Below, piece after piece: positions 57,177 through 64,000 of a stretch of 64,000 bases of DNA (its first letter is position 1; each line of letters opens with the position of its first letter). The DNA is from Hysterangium stoloniferum (Eukaryota; Basidiomycota; Agaricomycetes; Hysterangiales; Hysterangiaceae), in NCBI GenBank assembly GCA_015178975.1, contig WHVD01000287.1:1-64000 (forward strand), in the 5' to 3' direction. The position numbers and the translations under genes were made by a program. The notes beneath the pieces were generated by a model that was given only the letters and a program-made list of their open reading frames with translations, had not been told where the DNA came from and did no database searches.

Positions 57177-57439
57177 TGTTGGAGCGTAGCCACTAAGAGT
57201 AGAGTGGGTAGATGCTAAACCGGTGATATAACTAGGCTTTCAGATGAGGGATCTACTCCTCATCTGAACTAACTATATACTAGAATACATGGTCTGTGCA
57301 CTGGTCTGTGCACGAACATGCTACAGATCTAGTGAACACTAAACTAAATATATCAATCACATGTGTGAACTGGTTGGAACCTATACAGTCACAAGATGAG
57401 ATATGAGATTACAATTAATCACATTATCATATTCTAACA
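57177..57439. mobile_element. small solo LTR (copia-like) within gag
   Basis: The 263 bp start TGTTGGAGCG and end ATTCTAACA. They split the gag frame after LTDQE. Flanks are tctac (57172-57176) and tcttc (57440-57444), a 4/5 match. The reading frame continues on the other side, which supports the insertion despite the imperfect duplication. Confidence 0.65.
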
Positions 57440-58174
57440 TCTTCTTGATCAGTTAAGGTTTTCTTAACAATAGTAAGAGTAGGCTCTGATGATCCTGATG
57501 TGAGAAGAGTCTGAACAATCACAAAAGAAGAGTCGAGGTTCATGAGAATGGAGTCAACAATACCTGTTGCAGTGGGTGCATGCCCAAGAGTTGTAAGTTC
57601 TTCGGCAGCCGAAACAATGTCCTGGATATAGAGTGAGCCTGGTTTGGAGGTGTCATGGACTGGGTTATAAAGATCTTTCTTGAGTTCAAAACGGGCTGCA
57701 TGAGAATCCTTTTTGTATTCAGATTTGAGGCTCAGCCAAACATCGTTTGCAGTGTGTGGTGGAGTTGTATCCTTGAAGTGGGTTGTCCAAACAGCGTTCT
57801 GATGTAGAATACCACTGGTAATCCTCCAAGGCAATCTGCCTCCATTATTTTCGTGTTCAGTTAGATGCAATTGTTTTGTAGAGAGCTGCCCTAGCTCACT
57901 GGTCTGCTTTGAGCCATGCCTGGAGTGTAGTGTCATCCTTTAGTGGTTTTGATGAACTCTTTATGTGCTCTATAAAGTCAATGTCCTCTCCAAAAGTCAT
58001 CTCAAACTCCTGAGTCCAGATCCCATAATTTTCACCAGTGAATTTCTTTTGCTCATCGAAGGTTCGAAGTAAATCATATATGGTAGACTGTACCATGATG
58101 ATGTGGTAGTATGAGATGTTGAAATAAAAAGTGGAGAAAGAGAAAAGAGAGTGTATGAGAGTTGATGCACTGGT

Positions 58175-58187
58175 GGGGCCCATAACC
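58175..58187 (-). promoter_or_regulatory. copia-type primer binding site
   Basis: ggggcccataacc on the plus strand, identical to the primer site of the 16511-21667 copia element, directly adjacent to the 5' LTR. Confidence 0.85.
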
Positions 58188-58323
58188 TGATAGAAATGGC
58201 TGACCGAAATATGACAATGCTGACCAGATGATGTGCGCAGTGGACAAAGAAGTTCTGTTATTATTATTACATAATACAGTGCTACTGATTCTGCACCTCG
58301 AGCCATAACCACAAAAACTAACA
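58188..58323 (-). repeat. 5' LTR of gag-only element (136 bp)
   Basis: Begins TGATAGAAATGGCTGACC and ends ACTAACA on the plus strand; element sense is TGTTAGT...CTATCA. The other LTR is interrupted at 46018/54650. Confidence 0.88.
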
Positions 58324-58673
58324 TATCTCACATGGCATCCAAGTCCGTTGCAAATCAGAGTGGTATATGGGTACATACTTAACACAGGGTAGCTTTACCA
58401 CAGTTATAACTCTACTCTACAAATATATGTCCAGCAAACACATGTGGGATCAGGATATCAATTAATTGAGGTGTATGATTATACTGATTTGCCACAGATG
58501 GAAGATAACAGATGAAAGATGGAAGATGGCAGTGTAATATGTAATCATAAAGTGATGGTAATTTCCCACATGTTGGAAATTATTAAAATTCATGTGAGTC
58601 CACTCATAAAGTTTTTGGCTTATCTGGTAGCTGCAAACCAAATCATAATTGCATAAGTTGTTGTGTTCTAGAG
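58324..58673. repeat. host repeat unit, right part, up to Ngaro insertion
   Basis: With 62570-62697 it forms one ~470 bp unit (cacatggcatcc...gccaatatc) that is a diverged tandem copy of the sequence ending at 45964. The Ngaro-like element splits it near cataattgcataagttgttg. Confidence 0.65.
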
Positions 58674-58771
58674 TCTCTGTCGTTTGTTCGTGACTGTGGG
58701 CAAGTGAATAGAGTTCTATTGTGTCGCCACCGCTCTTTTGCATGACCAGAAAAGATTGGGCCGTGCTCAAG
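58674..58771 (-). repeat. B2 split direct repeat
   Basis: 98 bp copy of 59066-59163, starts tctctgtcgtttgttcgtg and ends ccgtgctcaag. Confidence 0.9.
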
Positions 58772-58833
58772 CTGGCAGAAGCGAAAATACATGAAGTCTA
58801 CCGAATGTAAACTAGGGTAAGCGGAAGGGTGGG

Positions 58834-59065
58834 TGTAAAAATTTTGAGTGGAACTCAAAGTCTTTGAAGATGATCGAGTGTGGAATTGAGACGGGACGAG
58901 ATGGAGAGGTATGTACTATGGAATGCAGTATATATGGCCTAAGGACAATAGGAGAGAACAAAGAGGAAAATAGAGTGGGGAGAACAAAGAAATAATGCGT
59001 AGTATTGTTTGCTAATGTCACGTGCCTCCTTCAGAGAAAATGAACAAACTAATTTGTCCAAACCA
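58834..59065 (-). repeat. A2 split direct repeat
   Basis: 232 bp copy of 62338-62569. Confidence 0.92.
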
Positions 59066-59163
59066 TCTCTGTCATTTGTTCGTGACTGTGGGCAAGCGAA
59101 TAGAGTTCTATTGCATCACCACCGCTCTTTTGCGTGACCAGAAAAGATCGGGCCGTGCTCAAG
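59066..59163 (-). repeat. B1 split direct repeat
   Basis: 98 bp, starts tctctgtcatttgttcgtg; overlaps the 3' end of the recombinase frame neighbourhood and abuts A2. Confidence 0.9.
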
Positions 59164-59171
59164 CCAAAGAC

Positions 59172-60245
59172 TTAAGCGAGATGAAGGTCCAGTGGGCCGG
59201 GAGGTTGAGTGTTAGGAATGGCCCAATGAAGCCTGGCAGAGAGATTGAGTACACGCATACGGGAGGACTCGATGTAAAGTTTGTAGACGTCACTGTGCCA
59301 ACATCCCAACAATTGGATTTCATAGTCGATGAACCCTGCTTCGGCAGTGGAGGAAGCCGCACCTCTACGAAAGGAGTGACCTGCAAAGGAGGCAGAATTG
59401 AAACTGGCAGTTTGGAGGAGGGATTTGAGAGAAGACACGAAGAGTGAGCACTGGAGGGGGGACCCATCACTGTTGCAAAACAGCGGTGAATTGGGAGAGC
59501 GTGGATCCATGGTGAAGAGGTATTTGAGGGCCTGCACCGCACAAGTGGTGGTGGCTACTGCCGCAACGTAAGTGGTGATGCCTTTCCGAAAGGGGTCAGT
59601 TTTAGAGGCAGGAAAAGTGATAGTAATATGCGATGGGTCCTCGAAATTAGGAAAGAAAGAAATGGCATCCCTGGTCAAGTGAGCTGAAGGATCGAAGGCC
59701 TGAAATTTGTTCCCTTTGATGGTAAATTCCCTGCAGCGTAAAAATCCTGCGAATGCTAACTTAATGTCTGCATCAATTGTAGCAGTGAGGAGTGATGAGT
59801 GTGGGAAAGAGAACATAATGAGGTGACGAAGAATAGGAAGGGTTATTGGTGCCATGGGATGGCGGGCACACTCACCAAAGTAGCGCTTGATGCCTCTGAT
59901 AACCCGTTGGATGAGGGGAGCTTCGACGGCCTCGAAAGTGAGATCTGCATCGATGTGGAGTGACTTGACATGTCCGAGATATGCCTTGATTGTCGATGCT
60001 TTGAGCTGTCTTGTGAGCCCAAGATGAGCAACCCATTCGACGATGGTGTTCTTGCTGGCGGGGAGGAAAGAACGGTCCTGGTTGAGGAGATGGGGTCGGA
60101 GGGTGATGAAGTCAATGAAGGACCATTGCCCTGTGCTATATGTTTTCCGAGTGCTGTTGGCAAGGCCATACCAGAGGAAAAAGGCGACTGGTGGGGAGAG
60201 GTGAGCATTCATCTGATACCAACAAGCAGGGGGTTGTTCAAGCAA
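59172..60245 (-). CDS. Ngaro tyrosine recombinase
   Basis: The frame has about 357 codons, with the first ATG at codon 12 (60212). The N-terminal SAM-like core-binding part includes ANSTRKTYSTGQWSFIDFIT and LKASTIKAYLGHVKSLHIDA. The catalytic domain has LAFAGFLRCREFTIKGNKF (first Arg), AGHSFRRGAASSTAEAG (His-x-x-Arg), LLGCWHSDVYKLYIES (His/Trp position and the Tyr nucleophile). All catalytic positions are present. Role: integrates the circular cDNA by site-specific-like recombination, replacing a DDE integrase. It is in the same frame as RT, separated by two TAA codons. It is the best preserved gene of this element. Confidence 0.92.
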   Translation of the reverse strand: MLEQPPACWYQMNAHLSPPVAFFLWYGLANSTRKTYSTGQWSFIDFITLRPHLLNQDRSFLPASKNTIVEWVAHLGLTRQLKASTIKAYLGHVKSLHIDADLTFEAVEAPLIQRVIRGIKRYFGECARHPMAPITLPILRHLIMFSFPHSSLLTATIDADIKLAFAGFLRCREFTIKGNKFQAFDPSAHLTRDAISFFPNFEDPSHITITFPASKTDPFRKGITTYVAAVATTTCAVQALKYLFTMDPRSPNSPLFCNSDGSPLQCSLFVSSLKSLLQTASFNSASFAGHSFRRGAASSTAEAGFIDYEIQLLGCWHSDVYKLYIESSRMRVLNLSARLHWAIPNTQPPGPLDLHLA

Positions 60246-60266
60246 CTCTGTTTATGCAAGGAAGGG

Positions 60267-61178
60267 TTAAGAGTAAATGAGAGCAGTGTGGAGTGAAGTG
60301 CTTGGAGGAAAGATTGGCAGGAAATCATCCAAATAGTGGCAAAGAGCAGCTGGAATGTGGCACACAATGATCCAGTGTAATGCTTCGGCGAAGAGGTTGA
60401 AGATATAAGGCGCGGAACGCAGCCCGAAAACAAGTACTATTGCGTAATAGAATTTAGATGCCCAATGGAAACCAAGGAGGTGCCATTGTGATGGAGCTAC
60501 GGGGATATGATGGAAAGCTTCCTTAAGGTCGAGTTTGGCTAGCAGGGTGCCAGGGCCAATTGTCCGAATCGCTTGGAGGGCAGCCATGAAGGGTTCATAA
60601 ACGATGGAGGCTTCTGAATCAGGAATCCCGTCATTGACAGATGATGACGTTGGCCAAGATAGATGATTGATAAGTCGTCGTTTGGAGCTTCGTTTATGTG
60701 TAGCGAGGCCTAGAGGAGAGCGGCGAAAATCTGGCAGCAGAGGGGTGGGGAACGGGCCCACAGCGTGTGAATGTGATAGGAGCTTGGTAATGGTGGAAGA
60801 TACTTCCTGCGGATGCTCAAATGCGGATGCTAAGTTTTTACAATGTTGCTCGTGATCATTGCCAGTGAAGCCAATGATGGCCCCATGTTTTATTATGTGC
60901 AGTAATGATGTGACAAATGTACGATCAGGGTAGTCCCGAAGATGTAACTCCCAGGCATCTAAATTTAGCGGGGATGAAACAATGGGAAGTGTGTGGGGTG
61001 AGATGGGTGAAAGATTGCAACGGGGGTCAGTATTAGGGCGGAGAGGAGGAAGGGGACTGGGGGAAAAAAGATCAGGGAAGGGGAGAGGAGGCAGAGATGA
61101 GTGAGCTATGGACCAAGTGACCGGAGATAAGCCTTTGGGGCTACGGTGGGGAGACGGCGAGGGTAATCTCCTCACCAA
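60267..61178 (-). pseudogene. Ngaro reverse transcriptase, truncated after the catalytic motif
   Basis: In frame with gag after the TAG (no ATG at the start). Landmarks are LGLATHKRSSKRRLINHLSW, TLLAKLDLKEAFHHIPVAPS (palm), WHLLGFHWASKFYYAIVLVF, GLRSAPYIFNLFAEALHW and CHYLDDFLPIF, the YLDD-type catalytic motif of DIRS-group RTs. About 18 codons later the frame stops (TAA), and 7 codons further the recombinase frame begins. The thumb and the whole RNase H domain, usually 150-250 residues, are absent. The element cannot complete reverse transcription without help. Confidence 0.87.
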
Positions 61179-61187
61179 GCCATGTCC

Positions 61188-62230
61188 CTAATCAGATTTC
61201 TTTGTGGGACAAGAAATAGCCCCATGGTCGGTGCTATCGCACAGCCTGCACTTGTGGATGCGGTAACACTTCTCTCGTGAACATTTCCGGTAATTGAAGT
61301 CTAGGCAAGGCGTGTTTTTGGAAGACTCACTTCCGGTATGAGTTGCTGTGGATTTTTCAGGGCGGACACGGGGGTGGCCGACTAGATATTGCCCTTGGAG
61401 ATAAGAGTCGAGATCGCCCCAATGGGAGAAATCGCCCCGAGCCATTTCGGCCAAGCGTTTGGAATGAAATGCGAAGTGATAGTTCAGGAGAGCCGTCCAA
61501 TCATATTCCAAATACCACGAGCAATGCAGTGACAGATAGCTGGAAGTGCTGAGGATAAAATTTGTAACGGCGGGGGATGGAGGGCCTGAAAGCACATGGA
61601 TGTGGAGTATGCCGAAATAACGGGAAAGAGGGTAGTAAAACGATTCGAAATTAGGAAAATCCTTTGTGGACGATCGTTCAGCCTGCACGTAAACGCCATC
61701 CCGAAACTCATAGGTAGGTTTTTGTGGTTTAGAATGAATGCGCCGAAAGGAGTGCCGAATGATTGCCAGCAGCATCGTTTCCTCGATTTCGGGGAAAAGG
61801 GAGGTCAAGGAAGAGGACGCACCGGAGCCCAAAGTCCCAGGGGGAGGCAGGAACCCTGTGGCGGCCGAAGGCGGAGGTATGGGTTGGAAAGCGAAAGGAG
61901 CCTGCGGGGCACCACAAGGGTGGGATGAAGTGTTGGAGGATAATGGCCAGGATAGGGCAGGGGGGCATGAGGCGGTGGCCCAGCGGTTGAGTGCTGCTGC
62001 TGCTCTTGCTGCCGCTGGAGGGCTGCGACGCTGGCAGCTAAGTTGTGAAGAAAGGCCAGAAGCGGCGAGTTGGAAAATGGGGGTAATGCCGCCGAAGGCG
62101 CTGGCTGCTGGTCGGTTGATGGAGGTAATGTAGCAATTGGCGATAGCGGCGGGGCTGGCATCTCGTCAGGAGCAGGAGCAATGCCCGTAGGATGATGTGG
62201 ATCAGAGCCTGAGGGGAGATTATTAGACAT
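61188..62230 (-). pseudogene. Ngaro gag-like protein with zinc knuckle, one frameshift
   Basis: ATG 62230 opens MSNNLPSGSDPHHPTG, followed by a Pro-rich region and a Gln-rich helix (VAALQRQQEQQQ). The frame shifts near 61930 into the downstream frame, which carries LTSLFPEIEETMLLAIIRHS, HIHVLSGPPSPAVTNFILS and KRLAEMARGDFSHWGDLDSY. The C-terminus is Cys/His-rich: CLDFNYRKCSREKCYRIHKC overlapping CRLCDSTDHGAISC (C-x2-C-x4-H-x4-C). It ends at a TAG (61188-61190) that lies in the same frame as RT. This is the structural, nucleic-acid-binding protein of the element. Confidence 0.8.
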
Positions 62231-62337
62231 CGTCAATCGTGATCTAGGGAATAAGAAAAACGGAAATCAGAGCCAGCGAATGGGTCGGACTTCGCAATGC
62301 GTGTGACGAAGGTCGTCTGTGAGGTGTGCGAGTAGTA

Positions 62338-62569
62338 TGTAAAAATTTTGAGCGGAACTCGAAGTCTTTGAAGATGATCGAGTGCGGAATTGAGACGGGA
62401 CGAGATGGAGAGGTATGTACTATGGAATGCAGTATATATGGCCTAAGGACAATAGGAGAGAACAAAGAGGAAAATAGAGTGGGGAGAACAAAGAAATAAT
62501 GCGTAGCATTGTTTGCTAATGTCACGTGCCTCCTTCAGAGAAAATGGACAAACTAATTTGTCCAAACCA
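62338..62569 (-). repeat. A1 split direct repeat
   Basis: Starts tgtaaaaattttgag and ends tttgtccaaacca; matches 58834-59065 with few differences. Contains gtatatatggcct, a possible TATA element for leftward transcription. Open frames within both copies (MTLANN...) are non-coding shadows. Confidence 0.92.
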
Positions 62570-62812
62570 GCACAGACTCGCTAGAGTTGCTTCTCATTTG
62601 AGCGCCTCCAATCAACTACATCTACTGCACCGAGAATGCTGTCAATTTAACTTCTTGAGCAGCTAAGAGTGACCCAGCACTGGTACTTGCCAATATCCCA
62701 CATGGCATCTGTGACAGATCTTCAAAGGGTGGTTATTCAAGAAGCAACTTTATAGTAACTACCTTGTGGCATTTCATCGTACACAACACTGACCGTAGGT
62801 ATCCAGTAACCT
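62570..62812. repeat. remainder of the host repeat unit and spacer
   Basis: 62570-62697 completes the unit started at 58329 (agagttgcttctcatttgag, gagcagctaagagtgaccca, ccaatatcccacatggcat). 62698-62812 holds nothing recognised. Confidence 0.65.
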
Positions 62813-63259
62813 TTGGACTTACACCGATTTGGCAACACGAAGTCTGTCTACATGAAGTCGCAGTTGTTAACCACATTATATAGACGGCTATCTCAGTTTT
62901 ATTTTAGTTATGATACAATCTTGACTCTTCCAGTGGAAATTCAGTTCGTATGGAAACGTAGGATGAGACTAGCACCCGCGCTATACATCATCACCCGATA
63001 TTCATTGCTACTTATGTTTATATATTATATGACCATTGGTTTAGCAGATGGACCGTTAGGGAGTCTTGTACGAAAACTCGGTTGGAGTCTTCTACGAAAT
63101 AGTAGACCGTCCACCTCGGGCTGGAATAGACCTAAAAAAAAAAAACAAGTGAATACTTGTCAACAGACAAGTTACCAAATATGGAACAAGGATGAAGTTC
63201 AGAATGTCTGGGGATTGATTGGTTTCTGGAGTGGGAATTATACAGTATTGGAATATTGA
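62813..63259 (+). pseudogene. DUF6533-like fungal membrane protein fragment
   Basis: The plus-strand frame contains FYFSYDTILTLPVEIQFVWK, then RRMRLAPALYIITRYSLLLM and FIYYM. This is the consensus N-terminal region of DUF6533 proteins (a YDxxLTLPxEIxxxW motif, then LYxxxRY and a membrane helix). These are basidiomycete multi-helix membrane proteins of unknown role. After FIYYM the frame continues with unrelated polar sequence (GLADGPLGSLVRKLGWSLLR) and stops. No ATG precedes the motif closely except ATG 62852. The remaining membrane helices were not found, so it is a truncated copy. Confidence 0.7.
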
Positions 63260-64000
63260 AATATCCAGGAGTAGAGAATTATATCACAAGATTGAAATAT
63301 CTGGGAATGGATTGTGGGTGACCTTATAAACCCACTCCGACATGGGAATGTTACATTAGGTGACATTAGGCGACAGCACCCACATGCTTTGTAATACATA
63401 TTTGTTGTGTTTGTTTCATCACAGCATCAAATAAAGTTCATTTTCATCGTCAAAAAGTTATCAAGTTAATTATCAAGCTTTATTATATTAATAAAAGATT
63501 GTATATTCTACATAGTTGTTGTTTAGCCAAGCTTGTCTAATAAAATATCCTTTCTCAGATAAGCTAGAGCCCTGAAGCTTTCATATCATTCAAAGCTTCA
63601 ATTATAAGAAAACATTATTAATGCACTAAAAATATAGACCATTGTAATCCCGTCGTCAATTGGGATCACTGGCGGTCACACAAGTTGACAGGACCACGGT
63701 GTATTGTCCAGAGCAGAACAAGATACAGGCAAGTGCAGCGTACGGTAAGATCTAAGGTCCTGAAAACTTCCCGGCTACTTATACCGTAAAACGCGGTGAT
63801 TATGTAATCACGTAAAACTAAAGGGTCCGTGCGTAAGACTGGGGGCACCAGGATTACAACCATGACCATTATGCATCCAATGATATTCAACCTGCACCCC
63901 TGTTGCATCCACAAGTTGTGATATATATGTACCTTCGCATTGCAATCACATTTAATACTTGTATTGTGTTGGCATCGTTTGCCAGGACTTGCATCATTGT
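63260..64000. other. no confident gene; possible LTR-like end
   Basis: An accttataaacccac box (63320) is followed by AT-rich DNA and, at 63659, ttgggatcactggcgg. This could be the U3/R and primer site of a plus-strand LTR element whose body leaves the window, but no matching second LTR is available. A minus-strand frame at 63666-63914 includes IIGCIMVMVVILVPPVLRT and is not recognised. Confidence 0.25.

Larger units (their letters stand above)
54863..58096 (-). pseudogene. copia-type gag gene interrupted by two solo LTRs
   Basis: ATG 58096 opens MVQSTIYDLLRTFDEQKKFT, with GENYGIWTQEFEMTF (the Trp-containing N-terminal gag motif). A frameshift near 57900 follows. The UBN2-like segment is next (ANDVWLSLKSEYKKDSHAAR, then LTSGSSEPTLTIVKKTLTDQ). 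The frame is then cut by a small solo LTR at 57177-57439. It continues in a Lys-rich segment (SQKRAGKGKGKWRQKK) and is cut again by a solo LTR at 55211-56996. It resumes exactly in frame across the GAGTC duplication into an acidic stretch and a CHRCGHPGHRSSHC zinc knuckle near 55130, ending at 54863. About 390 codons remain after the insertions are discounted. No protease, integrase or RT follows before the purine tract. Gag would package element RNA but needs enzymes supplied by another copia. Confidence 0.82.
45965..58323 (-). mobile_element. gag-only copia-type element (TR-GAG-like), host of nested insertions, TSD TATCT
   Basis: The right (5') LTR is 58188-58323 (136 bp). The left (3') LTR is split: 45965-46018 plus 54655-54736, also 136 bp once the inserted material and one target copy are removed. 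TATCT flanks the whole at 45960-45964 and 58324-58328. A primer site abuts the 5' LTR and a purine tract abuts the 3' LTR (54737-54745, minus sense gagtggggg). After subtracting inserted LTRs the internal region is about 1.4 kb and encodes gag only. The two LTRs differ at about 12 of 136 positions by eye, so the insertion is old. Confidence 0.9.
58674..62569 (-). mobile_element. Ngaro/DIRS-like tyrosine-recombinase retrotransposon, split direct repeats, RNase H deleted
   Basis: In element sense the order is A1 (62569-62338), gag-like ORF, RT, tyrosine recombinase, B1 (59163-59066), A2 (59065-58834), a 62 bp spacer and B2 (58771-58674). A1 and A2 are both 232 bp; B1 and B2 are both 98 bp; B1 abuts A2 directly. 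Family knowledge: A1-ORFs-B1-A2-B2 split direct repeats and a tyrosine recombinase define Ngaro elements, which replicate through a circle and make no target duplication. None was found here. Confidence 0.92.

Noticed and set aside
58812..59021. Conserved minus-strand ORF (MTLANN...) duplicated at 62244-62525 as a gene pair
   Set aside because: Both lie wholly within the A1/A2 non-coding split repeats of the Ngaro element, so identity reflects repeat function, not protein conservation.
61596..62133. Plus-strand Gly/Arg-rich ORFs opposite Ngaro gag
   Set aside because: Shadows of the Pro/Ser-rich gag frame.

Overview
The window is a repeat-choked nuclear segment from a filamentous fungus, most probably an agaricomycete basidiomycete. 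Grounds: genes split by 45-65 nt introns with GTRNGY-type donors, Zn(II)2Cys6 clusters, a DUF6533-type membrane-protein fragment, a pogo/Tigger DNA transposon, Ty1/copia and Ty3/gypsy LTR elements, and a tyrosine-recombinase (Ngaro/DIRS-like) retrotransposon. No operons or bacterial signals were seen. The species cannot be named from the sequence.

Layout. 0-6.1 kb: two decayed multi-exon minus-strand genes; the second carries a 2-oxoglutarate/Fe(II) dioxygenase core resembling fungal TET/JBP proteins. 6.8-11.3 kb: a satellite of about 378 bp units, each with a strong palindrome, interrupted by two solo LTRs with exact target duplications. 11.3-13.1 kb: gene and LTR scraps. 13.6-15.6 kb: a minus-strand gene encoding up to five tandem Zn2Cys6 clusters. 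16.5-21.7 kb: a complete copia element whose single reading frame is broken only by three TGA codons. 22.8-23.5 kb: more satellite. 24-33 kb: copia relics, a tRNA-like sequence, a duplicated two-gene cassette and a decayed proline iminopeptidase. 33-41.4 kb: inverted-repeat gene duplicates flanking an apparently intact pogo-type transposon (35788-38537). 41.7-43.3 kb: a compact paralogue of the 25-32 kb region.

The most striking part is 45.96-58.33 kb. A short, gag-only copia-type element (136 bp LTRs, TSD TATCT) has had its left LTR split by a solo Ty3-type LTR. That solo LTR was itself split by a young full-length Ty3 element of the same LTR family in the opposite orientation. Two more solo LTRs sit inside the gag gene. 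Target duplications support four of the five insertions exactly or with one old mismatch. A Ngaro-like element with A1-ORFs-B1-A2-B2 split repeats follows at 58674-62569; it lacks RNase H and shows an in-frame UAG between gag and RT.

Functionally the window is dominated by transposition and gene decay. The best candidates for live function are the pogo transposase, the zinc-cluster gene (though it shows at least two frame breaks) and perhaps the young LTR elements as sources of transcripts. All repeat comparisons were made by eye.
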